DNA of 8,410 nucleotides from JBBRLA01 sp038231615 (GCA_038231615.1 JBBRLA010000369.1:1-8410), one strand, 5' to 3'; shown: positions 1 through 6,613, numbered from the stretch's first letter. Notes: generated by a model from the letters alone, not told the origin. Translations and numbers: made by a program.

Positions 1-263
1 ACTGGCACTTGCGCCCGCGCCTCGGCCACCAGCCGCGAGAGCAGCGGTGTGCCCAGCCCGCAAGGGACCGCCCCTTTTGCGTCGGGATCAGAGGACAGCA
101 CAAGGTCCTCGGGCAGCGACAAGTGCTGCGCGGCACTGGGCGGAAGCAGAAGCAGCGCCCCGTCACCCGCCGGCTCGACCAGCGCGCCGCTCTCGACAAG
201 GGCCGCCACGGTGAAGGCCATCGGGTCGGGGACCAGGGCGCTGCGATCGGCGGGCGCGTTCAT
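1..263 (-). CDS. SNF2 helicase-associated protein, N-terminal part (runs off left edge)
   Basis: An open frame starts at the ATG at 263-261 and stays open to the window edge, giving 87 residues of a longer protein beginning MNAPADRSALVPDPMAFTVA. The start codon overlaps the stop codon of the upstream helicase gene in an ATGA arrangement, so the two are almost certainly co-transcribed and translationally coupled. Codon third positions are strongly G or C, as expected for a real gene here. The visible part is mainly hydrophobic and acidic, with leucine- and alanine-rich stretches and no nucleotide-binding or nuclease motif. I do not recognise a named domain. From memory, similar short proteins follow SNF2 helicases of this type in myxobacteria, which would make it a dedicated helicase partner, but this is unverified. 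The remainder lies outside the window. Confidence 0.7.
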   Translation of the reverse strand, partial: MNAPADRSALVPDPMAFTVAALVESGALVEPAGDGALLLLPPSAAQHLSLPEDLVLSSDPDAKGAVPCGLGTPLLSRLVAEARAQVP

Positions 264-2176
264 GCCTCGTAGTCCTGTCCGAAGAGGGCCGCGTCCAGTT
301 CGCGGGTCTTCTCATAACGCCGCCGCGCCGCCAGCAGGTCGCTGGCCAGGGCGTCGAAGCCCTGCGCGATCTCTTCCTCCGTGCGGGGGGTGGTGTACAG
401 GCTGAGGATGCGTTCCTCCATGTCGCGATCGTCCACCAGGTTGCCCAACACCATGTCCATCTCGCCCACCACCAGTTCGAAAAGGTGCAGCCGCCGGTCC
501 AGGACGTCCAGCACGCGCTCTTCCACGGTGCCGCGGGCGCACAGGTTGTAGACCCGCACCTCGTGCTCCTGCCCCATGCGGTGCAGGCGGCCGATGCGCT
601 GCTCGATGAGCATCGGGTTCCAGGGCAGGTCGAAGTTGCACAGCACGTGGCAGAATTGCAGGTTTTGTCCCTCGCCGCCGGCATCGGTGGCGACCAGTAC
701 CTGCATGCCGTCGCGGAAGCTTTGAATGGCGGCCTGCTTGGCGGCGCCGTCCATGCCGCCGTGGAAGCTGGTGAAGGGCACCCCGGCCCCTTGCAGGAGC
801 TGGCACACGTAGGCCAGGGTGTCGCGAAAGCGAGTGAAGATCAGCATCTGCTCCTTGCCGTGGGCCTTCACCAGATCGAGCAGCGCTTGTCCCTTTCGCG
901 AGGTAGGCACGCCGGCGGCCTTTTCGGCCAGCAGACCCACTGCCTGGCGGAACTCTTCGGTGTGTTTGCCGCCCGCGTGGACCTTGGCCAGGGTGCCGCG
1001 CACTGCGTGGGGGCTGGATCCGGCCTCAAGGAGCAGGGTGCTGGCCAGCATGCGAATGCTGTGGGCCTCGCCGTGGGTGCGCAGGAGTTCGAGGACGCCC
1101 TGATACAGGGCCTGCTCCTCGGCGACGGGTTCGACGGTCACGGTGGTGACGAAGCGCAGAGGCAGGCGCAGGCCGCTCTGGGCGCGGGTGTTGCGTACCA
1201 TGACCTCGCCCAGAAGGGCCCGCAGCCGCTCGCGGTTCTTGGGCGCGGTGGGGTTTTTGGGGTCGACGTACTCTTTGCGAAAGGCGGCGGCAGTAGCGAA
1301 CTGTCCCGGCTTGAGCAGGGTCACCAGGTTGTAGAGTTCTTCCAGATCGTTTTCGATCGGGGTGGCCGTCACCAGCAAGAGGAAGCGGCTGTGCAGGCCG
1401 TTGACCAGCTTCCACGACAGGGTGGTGCGGTTCTTCAGATGGTGGGCCTCGTCGGCGATGACCAGGTCCCAGGGGCGGGCCTGGATAAGGGCGGCGTGCT
1501 TTTCGGTGCGGCACAGGGAAAGCGAGGCCACCAGCACCCCCTCGCCGTTCCAGAAAGCGGCCGGGTCCGAGCGCAGCAGCGGATCGTCAGTGGTGCGGGC
1601 GGTGACCCGGGCCTTGTCGTGAAGCTCGCCCACCCAGTGGGGGCACAGGGGCGCGGGGGCCAGCACCAGCACGCGGCGCACCAGGCCGCGAAGCTGGTAC
1701 TCGCGCAACACCATGATGGCCTCGATGGTCTTACCCAGGCCGACTTCGTCCGCCAAAAGGGCCCGGCCCCCCAGGGTGCGTAGCACCCGCCGCACGGTCT
1801 CGACCTGGTAGCCGTGGAACTCGACGCCGATCAGCGAGCCCAGGGACAGGAGGTCTTCGAAGTGCTCGGCGGCGGCCAGGGCGTGGGCGAAAAGGACGTG
1901 GGCCAGGGACGCGGGCGACACCGGAGGCTGCCCCGAGGAGGGATGCAGCAGCGAAAGCAGGTCCTCCGGCAAGAGGGGCCCGAGCACCATCGGCGCTGCG
2001 GAGAAGAGCAACGGCTGCGACTCTGGCTCGGCAAGAACGACGGGAGCGACCTCCACTGGCGCGGCGACCTGCACCGGCGCAGGCGGGTGACCAGTCGGGG
2101 GCAGCGTGGGCTGCCGGGTGTGGGTCGCCTCGATGGGCCGGAAGGAAGGGACGGGGTCTTTGGCTGGGGTGGGCAT
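260..2176 (-). CDS. SNF2/RapA-type DEAH-box ATP-dependent helicase
   Basis: A 638-residue superfamily 2 helicase with both RecA-like lobes intact. Residues 1-60 are a proline/alanine-rich, probably disordered leader. The Q-motif-like GYQ lies at 122-124, Walker A (DEVGLGKT) at 143-150, motif Ia around 169-176, the DEAH Walker B at 242-245, motif III (TATP) at 270-273, motif IV (LIFTRF) at 445-450, motif V (ATDAGGEGQNL) at 496-506 and the arginine-finger motif VI (QRIGRLHRMGQ) at 526-536. SNF2 proteins are double-stranded-DNA translocases that remodel protein-DNA or polymerase-DNA complexes, with roles in repair, transcription recycling and phage defence. No target-recognition or nuclease domain is visible, and the C-terminal 80 residues are charged and helical. 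The ATG at 2176 gives the family-like length, but no strong Shine-Dalgarno precedes it, so the start is less certain than the body. Its stop overlaps the next gene. Confidence 0.95.
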   Translation of the reverse strand: MPTPAKDPVPSFRPIEATHTRQPTLPPTGHPPAPVQVAAPVEVAPVVLAEPESQPLLFSAAPMVLGPLLPEDLLSLLHPSSGQPPVSPASLAHVLFAHALAAAEHFEDLLSLGSLIGVEFHGYQVETVRRVLRTLGGRALLADEVGLGKTIEAIMVLREYQLRGLVRRVLVLAPAPLCPHWVGELHDKARVTARTTDDPLLRSDPAAFWNGEGVLVASLSLCRTEKHAALIQARPWDLVIADEAHHLKNRTTLSWKLVNGLHSRFLLLVTATPIENDLEELYNLVTLLKPGQFATAAAFRKEYVDPKNPTAPKNRERLRALLGEVMVRNTRAQSGLRLPLRFVTTVTVEPVAEEQALYQGVLELLRTHGEAHSIRMLASTLLLEAGSSPHAVRGTLAKVHAGGKHTEEFRQAVGLLAEKAAGVPTSRKGQALLDLVKAHGKEQMLIFTRFRDTLAYVCQLLQGAGVPFTSFHGGMDGAAKQAAIQSFRDGMQVLVATDAGGEGQNLQFCHVLCNFDLPWNPMLIEQRIGRLHRMGQEHEVRVYNLCARGTVEERVLDVLDRRLHLFELVVGEMDMVLGNLVDDRDMEERILSLYTTPRTEEEIAQGFDALASDLLAARRRYEKTRELDAALFGQDYEA

Positions 2177-2307
2177 GGGCGGCTGTGGGTAACGTAGGTC
2201 AATATCCGGGCCCCGGGTAGAGGAAATCAGCGGCCGGCCAGACCGCCTGCGAAAAACCGGGGGAGATCCGCCGCGGGACTCGTGCGTTGAAGAGAGCAGG
2301 AGGCAAC
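2177..2307. promoter_or_regulatory. Divergent intergenic region between helicase and secreted protein
   Basis: These 131 bases separate the minus-strand helicase from the plus-strand secreted protein and must carry promoters for both directions. A weak minus-strand -10-like TACGTT lies at about 2191-2196. I see no convincing -35 boxes. A GC-rich block around 2206-2217 could form a short hairpin. The only clear signal is the Shine-Dalgarno AGGAGG at 2298-2303, four bases before the ATG at 2308. It decides that start over the in-frame TTG at 2287. Confidence 0.4.
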
Positions 2308-3294
2308 ATGACGACCCGGATTCTGCCGTCTCTGGCGGCGCTGACCCTGAATTTGGCCCTTATGGCTTCTGCCGGCGCGGCGCCGCTTTTCGAGCGCCAG
2401 GGGCCCTACCAGATGGAGGTCCTGGTGGGCGGGGCCCCGGTGCGGACTTTCTCCCACGACGGCGAGAGCTTCGTGATGGGGCAGCACGGCGATCGCTACA
2501 CCCTGCGGGTGGTCAACCACTCGGCCCGGCGGGTAGAGGCGGTGGTGTCGGTGGACGGCCGCGATGTGGTCGATGGCCGCCCCGGCGACTACCGCAGCAA
2601 GCGCGGCTATCTGGTCGAAGCCTATGGGCAGGTGGACATCGAGGGCTGGAGACTTTCGCAGGGGCAGGCGGCGGCCTTCCGTTTCTCGACGGTGGCTGAT
2701 TCGTACGCCGCGCGCAGCGGCAGCGGTCGCGAGGTCGGGGTGGTGGGCGTGGCCGTATTCCCGGAGCGCGAGCGCTACGTTCCGCCCCGGCCGGTGTATA
2801 CCCCGAGGCCTCCCTGCTGCACTCGCTGGAACGAACGAGACGAGAGCGGCGGGTATTCGGCCAACCAGGCGCCGGGCCGCATGGCCCCGAAGCCCTCGAC
2901 CCCGAGCCCGGCCAGCGAGGCGGCCCCGCCCCCGGCGGACAAGAAGGCCGGCGGCGACGACCTTGCGGACTCGGCGCGGGCACAGGGGAAGGGCAGCATC
3001 CTGGCCGACCGGGAGGCTCAGCGGCCCCGCCGGCGCCCCGGCCTGGGCACGGCGTTTGGAGAGGCGGTGGATTCGCCGGTGTACGAGGTCGAGTTCGTCA
3101 GGCAGAACCCGAGCCGGCCGGCGGTGCTGCTGGGAATGCGCTATAATGATCACGATGGCTTGGTCGCCATGGGGGTGGACGTGGACGGCTGGCGGCATCC
3201 GTGGCAGGACCCCGAGGTCCGCCGCACCGCCGACCCCTTCCCGGTCGTCGATCGCCACTACGCCGCCCCCCCCTCGGGCTGGGAATATCACTAA
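2308..3294 (+). CDS. Secreted conserved hypothetical protein
   Basis: A 328-residue exported protein. Residues 1-25 form a Sec signal peptide: an Arg at position 4, a hydrophobic core from about 5 to 20, and an Ala-rich cleavage site near SAGAA at 21-25. Residues 26-155 form a compact, beta-rich domain with the motif VEAVVSVDGRD at 76-86 and the stretch AAFRFSTVADSYAARSG at 122-138. I recall this pattern from an uncharacterised family of exported proteins in myxobacteria and other Proteobacteria. Residues 156-250 are a Pro/Ala/charged linker with two adjacent cysteines at 170-171. Residues 255-293 form a short second conserved block (VYEVEFVRQNP to MGVDVDG). The product probably lies in the periplasm or outside the cell. 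No catalytic motif is visible, so its function is unknown. The start at 2308 is favoured by AGGAGG at 2298-2303 and by the signal peptide. Confidence 0.88.
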   Translation: MTTRILPSLAALTLNLALMASAGAAPLFERQGPYQMEVLVGGAPVRTFSHDGESFVMGQHGDRYTLRVVNHSARRVEAVVSVDGRDVVDGRPGDYRSKRGYLVEAYGQVDIEGWRLSQGQAAAFRFSTVADSYAARSGSGREVGVVGVAVFPERERYVPPRPVYTPRPPCCTRWNERDESGGYSANQAPGRMAPKPSTPSPASEAAPPPADKKAGGDDLADSARAQGKGSILADREAQRPRRRPGLGTAFGEAVDSPVYEVEFVRQNPSRPAVLLGMRYNDHDGLVAMGVDVDGWRHPWQDPEVRRTADPFPVVDRHYAAPPSGWEYH

Positions 3295-3336
3295 TCAGGC
3301 TCAAAGAGTCTCTGGTTGGTAGATCGCCACCGCGCG

Positions 3337-3461
3337 GGCGGCGCGGACGTTCCAGACGTCCGAAAGGCCGAGAAAGGTGCCGGAAAAATTCCACGTCAGC
3401 GATGGAAGAAGCGGCGCGAAGAGGGGCCGGCGCCATTACACGGAATCGGCCGCGCGGCGAG
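3337..3461. repeat. Dispersed 121-bp direct repeat, copy 1
   Basis: Positions 3341-3461 match 5649-5769 base for base except C3433/T5741 and A3445/C5753 (119 of 121 identical). The left edge extends about four more bases if a 2-base GC difference is allowed. The match stops abruptly on the right at 3461. Inside is a perfect 7-bp stem with a 5-base loop (CGGACGT-TCCAG-ACGTCCG, 3344-3362). The two ends of the unit are GC-rich and roughly inverted to each other (9 of 10 in copy 2), as in a small non-autonomous mobile element. All frames are open over part of it, but the high nucleotide identity gives no evidence for coding. Confidence 0.85.
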
Positions 3462-3466
3462 AGGGG

Positions 3467-3640
3467 TCAAGGCGCAGATGACGGACTCGGCAAGAGGCCC
3501 GCATTGACCTCGGGCCCATCTCGTCGATCCAGATACGGAGCGCGGCCAACGGTGATCAATCCCGTGGGGTAGGGGTTGATCTGCGACCGCTGCAAAGTCT
3601 TGCCAGATCGTGCGCGAATTTCAGATAGAAGAGACTACGC
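3467..3640 (-). pseudogene. Minus-strand gene remnant (C-terminal piece)
   Basis: Between an in-frame TAG near 3640 and a TGA at 3469-3467 one minus-strand frame stays open for about 57 codons, with no good start. Its inner part reads like real protein, for example QINPYPTGLITVGRAPYLD, with mostly G/C third positions, while the other frames do not. The frame ends six bases from the edge of repeat copy 1. I interpret it as the 3' end of a lost gene, cut off by the AAA-ATPase-like cassette. I do not recognise the family. It could also be a chance open frame. Confidence 0.35.
3554..3581. other. 10-bp stem-loop
   Basis: GATCAATCCC at 3554-3563 and GGGGTTGATC at 3572-3581 pair over ten positions with one G-T wobble and an 8-base loop. 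The stem sits about 100 bases past the stop of the minus-strand AAA-ATPase-like gene, but no T-run follows on either strand, so it is not a typical intrinsic terminator. It also overlaps a frame that looks like a gene remnant, so the symmetry may be accidental. Confidence 0.4.
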
Positions 3641-3678
3641 CCTTGCGCATCTCGTGGGTATGACTTTCGATAGGGCGC

Positions 3679-5418
3679 CTATGATCGGGGGCGCTTCTGC
3701 CGTGGCGACGGGGCGTCGGCGCGCCCTACGAGCACTCTCTTGCCGTCGAAAGCCACCGCCACCTGCTGGATCGGCGTGGCGCCGTGGGCCCGCAGCTCCG
3801 CCGCGTAGTCCTGCGAAAGAAGCTGCTTCTTGGCCGAGGATAGCGCCCGCTCCAGCGTCGCTCCCTTGACCTTGCTCTTTACCTTCAGTTCCAGCACCGC
3901 CCCCGGCTGACCGGCCTCCTTGGGCAGGATCATCACATCGTAGCGCCCGTGGCCCCCTTCCCGATTGGCGGTCACCCGATGTCGCGGCAGGGAGACCAGC
4001 AGTCCCAGGATGAACATCTGGTAGACGTGCTCTGGCGGCATCTTCTCGCGCTTGCCTCCGACGTCATGGAAGCTGGCCGACTCGACCAGGATGCGCTCTA
4101 GGTGCTCCTGGAAGTTCTCCAGGTCTCCGGTCAAAAGGGCCTGCACCATCTGCTGGCGCCGCCGCTCGCCGCCCACGCCCTGCTCCAGCCAGCGATCGAA
4201 GAGGTTGCCGAAGACCGTGCCCACCTCCAGGTTGGGCACACGGAGCGTGGCGGTCATGCGGCTCCGGCTGTCGTCGATGACCTCGATGCGGACATCCTCT
4301 GCCTTCAGGTACCCCGTGAAGAGCAGGAAGCTCCACAGCGCCTCGGGGTCGTCATAGATGTCGCGCAGCACGGTGTCCTCGCGCAGGACCTTGCGCACCC
4401 CCTCGCGCCGCAAGAGCGCCTCCATCTCGCCCTGCTCGCCGCCGCCGAAGTGGAAGAGCAGCTCGCGGACCAGCTCGTCCGATGCGGTGTTCACCCAATA
4501 GGGCTGAAGGGGCACCCTGGGGCTCCCCAAGGCGCTGAGCACCGACCAGGGGTTGTAGATGACCTGGCCGCCGAAGTCGTAGCCGTTGTACCAGCGCCGC
4601 AGGTCCTCCATCGGCACCGGCGATTCGAGCCGGGCCCGCAGGTTTTGCACCTCGGCGTCGGTGAAGCCGAAGTCGGTGGCGTACTCCGGTCGCAGGAGGC
4701 TGTAGACCCCCAGATTGTTCAGCCCCGAAAACATGCTCTCGCGGGCAATTCGCAAAATGCCGGTGAGCACGCCCTTGAACAGGTGGTTGTTATCCTTCAG
4801 TGCCCCGGTGAGCATCCCGCGGAAGAAGGTCACGGCCTCGTCATAGTAGCCGCGCACGAAGGCTTCGTGCAGCGGCGTGTCATACTCGTCTACGAGGATG
4901 ACGACCTTCTGCCCATGGTGTCGATGCAGGTGCCGGCTGAGCACTTGCAGCGCTTCCCTGCACTGCTCGGTGGAGGCCTCGTGCTGGGACAATGCCTTGA
5001 AGGCCGCTGCTTCACCCGGTGCCAACGGATCCTTTTGCAGATAGCCGTGCTCGATGTAGAGCCTCATTAGCAGGCTTTTGATGCGCTCCAGGCACTCAGG
5101 CCAGGTCGCGCACTTGACGTCCTTGAATGTCAGCGAGATGAGCGGGTAGCGCTGGAAGTGCCGCCGCGCTTCCGTCGAGCGCCAGATGGACAGGTCCTGA
5201 AAGAGAGCGCCGTGGTCCTGGTCGCTTTTGCCCAGGAAGTAGCCGAGCATGGACAGGTTGGTGGTCTTGCCGAAGCGGCGCGGACGAGGAAAGACCATCG
5301 TCTGGTAGGGATCGGAGAGAACCTTGTTGATGAGGTCGGACTTGTCCACCAGAAGCACGCCGGGTTCGCGCAGGGCGGCGAAGTCGGAGGTGCCGATGGA
5401 CAGGCGCGGGGCGGTCAT
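3679..5418 (-). CDS. AAA-ATPase-like protein with C-terminal PD-(D/E)XK nuclease domain
   Basis: A 579-residue, full-length member of the AAA-ATPase_like/PDDEXK_9 family (PF09820 plus PF08011 type). The N-terminal ATPase carries an unusual Walker A, RPRRFGKTT at 45-53, and Walker B VVILVDEYDTPL at 172-183. The helical linker RRWYNGYDF at 274-282 and the motif PPEHVYQMFILGLL at 461-474 are family hallmarks. The C-terminal nuclease-like fold shows D494 in GRYDVMI and E510/K512 in VLELKVK, the canonical D...ExK triad, so catalytic residues appear intact. Such proteins occur in many copies in some genomes. Their physiological role is unproven, with defence, mobile-element and DNA-processing roles all suggested. 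The gene stands alone between two copies of a 121-bp repeat and reads opposite to the secreted-protein gene. No Shine-Dalgarno precedes the ATG, but an extended -10 ends seven bases upstream, which suggests leaderless mRNA. Confidence 0.93.
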   Translation of the reverse strand: MTAPRLSIGTSDFAALREPGVLLVDKSDLINKVLSDPYQTMVFPRPRRFGKTTNLSMLGYFLGKSDQDHGALFQDLSIWRSTEARRHFQRYPLISLTFKDVKCATWPECLERIKSLLMRLYIEHGYLQKDPLAPGEAAAFKALSQHEASTEQCREALQVLSRHLHRHHGQKVVILVDEYDTPLHEAFVRGYYDEAVTFFRGMLTGALKDNNHLFKGVLTGILRIARESMFSGLNNLGVYSLLRPEYATDFGFTDAEVQNLRARLESPVPMEDLRRWYNGYDFGGQVIYNPWSVLSALGSPRVPLQPYWVNTASDELVRELLFHFGGGEQGEMEALLRREGVRKVLREDTVLRDIYDDPEALWSFLLFTGYLKAEDVRIEVIDDSRSRMTATLRVPNLEVGTVFGNLFDRWLEQGVGGERRRQQMVQALLTGDLENFQEHLERILVESASFHDVGGKREKMPPEHVYQMFILGLLVSLPRHRVTANREGGHGRYDVMILPKEAGQPGAVLELKVKSKVKGATLERALSSAKKQLLSQDYAAELRAHGATPIQQVAVAFDGKRVLVGRADAPSPRQKRPRS

Positions 5419-5425
5419 GGCGAGG

Positions 5426-5434
5426 TTTATAGCA
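5426..5434 (-). promoter_or_regulatory. Extended -10 element for the AAA-ATPase-like gene
   Basis: On the minus strand TGCTATAAA (5434-5426) matches the extended -10 pattern TGnTATAAT with one mismatch. Normal spacing puts transcription start at 5419 or 5418, on or beside the A of the ATG, so the transcript would have no leader. No -35 resembling TTGACA was found at 16-18 bases, as is usual for extended -10 promoters. Confidence 0.45.
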
Positions 5435-5491
5435 TGGGCAGCGGCGGTCCTATCGATCAGTGTCTCGGCTAATAACAGCGCTCGCGATGAG

Positions 5492-5611
5492 CTATCTCGC
5501 CGGGTTGGGGGATTGGTAGTCGCTTTCGACCTTCACCCCGGCGAGGAAAGCGAGGGCAGCAACGGTGACAAGCCCCCCATAACCTTTCTTCGGCTTTCCG
5601 TCCCGATCCAT
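5492..5611 (-). CDS. Possible 39-residue small membrane protein
   Basis: The ATG at 5611-5609 opens a 39-codon frame ending at TAG 5494-5492. The product has a basic start (MDRDGKPKKG), one hydrophobic stretch of about 15 residues (GGLVTVAALAFLAGV, 12-26) and a short polar tail, a layout typical of single-pass small membrane proteins. No Shine-Dalgarno is present. A TATGAT -10-like hexamer (5624-5619) ends seven bases before the ATG, exactly as in the AAA-ATPase-like gene 190 bases downstream, and both share CCTCGC between hexamer and start. It may be a real small gene, the 5' stub of a truncated gene, or chance. Confidence 0.3.
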   Translation of the reverse strand: MDRDGKPKKGYGGLVTVAALAFLAGVKVESDYQSPNPAR

Positions 5612-5642
5612 GCGAGGAATCATACACGGGCTTTGTGGTGCT

Positions 5643-5769
5643 GGCGGCGCGCGGACGTTCCAGACGTCCGAAAGGCCGAGAAAGGTGCCGGAAAAATTCC
5701 ACGTCAGCGATGGAAGAAGCGGCGCGAAGAGGGGCCGGCGTCATTACACGGACTCGGCCGCGCGGCGAG
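5643..5769. repeat. Dispersed 121-bp direct repeat, copy 2
   Basis: The second copy of the repeat at 3341-3461, in the same orientation, with two substitutions in 121 bases and two extra bases (GC) near its left end. In this copy the left end (CGGCGCGCGG, 5645-5654) and right end (CCGCGCGGCG, 5758-5767) are inverted to each other at 9 of 10 positions. Together the copies bracket the AAA-ATPase-like gene and the small ORF. The sequence just beyond each copy differs, so the two flanks are not simply one duplicated locus. Confidence 0.85.
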
Positions 5770-5783
5770 GCGCCAGGACGAGT

Positions 5784-5996
5784 TCATCGAGGGAAGGCAG
5801 GAGGCAGGAAATCCAGGCACTTGCACAAGGGCGTTGCCCTCCGGGCTGCTGTCGGCCTTGGCGTCCGCCGTGGCACCCATCGACGCACGATCTCGCGGAT
5901 CACCGGGTTGCCCTTGGTATAAAGGGCGTGCACCACCGCGTTGTCTGCCGCCGCGGCGTCCTGCAGCGGCAGGGCCTCCAAAGGACGGCGGAGACC
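5784..5996 (-). pseudogene. Frameshifted minus-strand gene fragment
   Basis: After an in-frame TGA near 6000 a minus-strand frame reads LPLQDAAAADNAVVHALYTK and on to IREIVRR, with nearly every codon ending in G or C. Around 5880 this bias jumps to another frame (MGATADAKADSSPEGNALVQ), while the first frame turns arginine-rich. That pattern indicates a coding sequence with a one- or two-base frameshift and no intact start. It lies between repeat copy 2 and the inverted-repeat structure and was probably truncated by one of them. The family is not recognised. Confidence 0.4.
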
Positions 5997-6018
5997 TCAT
6001 GAATAGGTCCAGGTGACG

Positions 6019-6115
6019 TCATCATGATGCCAGGGTGACCACTGCGAGAGGTCACCCCGGCCTCCGCGAGACGTCGCGCCGGCAACATGAAGAGGTCACC
6101 CCGGCATCATGATGA
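6019..6115. repeat. 22-bp inverted repeat with internal third module
   Basis: The arms 6019-6040 and 6094-6115 are reverse complements at 21 of 22 positions (A6032 faces C6102), separated by 53 bases. Each arm contains the 10-bp palindrome CATCATGATG. A third module, GAGGTCACCCCGGC at 6048-6061, repeats 6092-6105 exactly and can also pair with the left arm (12-bp stem, one mismatch, 9-base loop). Two mutually exclusive hairpins are therefore possible. Multiple GGTCACC-type modules near an end recall IS21-family terminal repeats, but no istA or istB sequence is present, so a mobile-element remnant is only a hypothesis. Confidence 0.75.
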
Positions 6116-6333
6116 GGCCCCGCGCAGGTTCGGCCGGGTCATCGCCAGTGGCCGCTGGCGCCGCTGACCAGCGATGGGGCGGTGCTTCGCTACATGGCGG
6201 GGGCCGAGGAACTGCCGAGACTCGCCAGGAGGTGCTCGACGCCTGGTTCAATGACGCTCTCATCCTTTTGGATGAGCCGGCGATGCTCCGCCTGGCCAAG
6301 CGCATCAACAACACTCCCCAGCCTCAGCCCTGA
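6116..6333 (+). pseudogene. Frameshifted plus-strand gene fragment
   Basis: From about 6150 to 6230 one plus frame reads PLAPLTSDGAVLRYMAGAEE and on to LPRLAR. From about 6229 the protein-like signal continues in another frame as QEVLDAWFNDALILLDEPAM and on to a TGA at 6331-6333. The two halves join naturally if one base was lost or gained near 6228, so this looks like the C-terminal part of a frameshifted gene. Its 5' end meets the inverted repeat at 6115. It ends 37 bases before the next gene. No family was recognised and no intact start exists. A sequencing error at 6228 is an alternative. Confidence 0.4.
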
Positions 6334-6336
6334 TCG

Positions 6337-6364
6337 TTGGCCTTCGTCGAACCTGCGATATACT
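6337..6364 (+). promoter_or_regulatory. Promoter for the DUF6036 module
   Basis: A -35-like TTGGCC (6337-6342, 4 of 6) and a -10 TATACT (6359-6364, 5 of 6) are separated by 16 bases. Transcription would begin at 6371, the A of the ATG of the first gene, giving a leaderless mRNA. No Shine-Dalgarno precedes that ATG, which fits. Confidence 0.5.
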
Positions 6365-6370
6365 AGTCAA

Positions 6371-6613
6371 ATGTCCGCCGACAGCTTCGTTGAACGAGCC
6401 GCCGCCCGCCGAAAGAGGTGGCAGGGTGGGGTCTCTCCGTCCCTGACGGAATTCGCCGACGAAGACCTGCGCTTCTGGCAACACGCAACCTCGTCCCAGC
6501 GCTTCGACGCCATCTGGCAAATGGCCCTGGAGTCCTGGACCATCCAAGGATCGCATGAGCCTCCCCCAAGACTTCAAGGATCTGCTGTCGGCACTCGCCG
6601 CAAAGCAGGTTGA
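6371..6613 (+). CDS. Small partner protein of the DUF6036 nucleotidyltransferase
   Basis: An 80-residue protein starting at ATG 6371. Residues 1-18 are basic (ERAAARRKRWQ), 26-58 form a helical, Trp-rich block (DLRFWQHATSSQRFDAIWQM at 32-51), and 66-78 are a basic tail (PRLQGSAVGTRRK). This resembles, from memory, the small protein that precedes DUF6036-type nucleotidyltransferases, with a W-x-x-x-(S/T)xxxRF/L helix and a PRLQR-like end. Its role is not established. By analogy with MNT-type pairs it could be the antitoxin, or conversely the effector. It overlaps the nucleotidyltransferase gene by 59 bases in another frame, implying coupled translation. The start is chosen from the -10 at 6359-6364. 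The same frame is open upstream to 6182, but that part belongs to a broken gene. Confidence 0.72.
   Translation: MSADSFVERAAARRKRWQGGVSPSLTEFADEDLRFWQHATSSQRFDAIWQMALESWTIQGSHEPPPRLQGSAVGTRRKAG

Larger units (their letters stand above)
3295..3678. other. Intergenic region without an intact gene
   Basis: About 380 bases lie between the ends of the secreted-protein gene and the convergent AAA-ATPase-like gene. The stretch holds the first copy of a 121-bp dispersed repeat, a minus-strand gene remnant ending next to it, and a 10-bp hairpin. No intact gene and no obvious T-tract terminator for either converging gene was found. Confidence 0.6.
5419..6108. other. Intergenic region of about 700 bases, no intact large gene
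   Basis: This stretch holds the upstream region of the AAA-ATPase-like gene, a possible 39-residue minus-strand ORF, repeat copy 2, a broken minus-strand gene piece and most of a three-module inverted repeat. Both strands were read. The longer open frames here change frame part-way or begin without a credible start, which fits decayed sequence between acquired genes. Confidence 0.6.

Noticed and set aside
485..1783. 432-residue plus-strand open frame opposite the helicase
   Set aside because: It is a mirror of the helicase coding strand in GC-rich DNA. The minus strand carries all SF2 motifs and this frame has no domain-like features.
2287..2307. Upstream TTG start for the secreted protein
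   Set aside because: The ATG at 2308 has AGGAGG four bases upstream and gives a cleaner signal peptide.
2227..3291. 354-residue minus-strand frame opposite the secreted protein
   Set aside because: The plus-strand gene has a Shine-Dalgarno, a signal peptide and conserved blocks, while this frame is Arg/His/Ala-rich as expected for an antisense shadow.
3341..3461. Repeat as an integron attC site (length similar to some attC sites)
   Set aside because: No GTTRRRY/RYYYAAC core pair and no long imperfect palindrome across the unit. No integrase gene is nearby.
3554..3581. Intrinsic terminator for the AAA-ATPase-like gene
   Set aside because: No T-tract on either side, about 100 bases past the stop, and inside a coding-like remnant.
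4102..5070. 322-residue plus-strand frame opposite the AAA-ATPase-like gene
   Set aside because: It is His/Val/Leu-rich low-information translation antisense to a clear PF09820-type protein.
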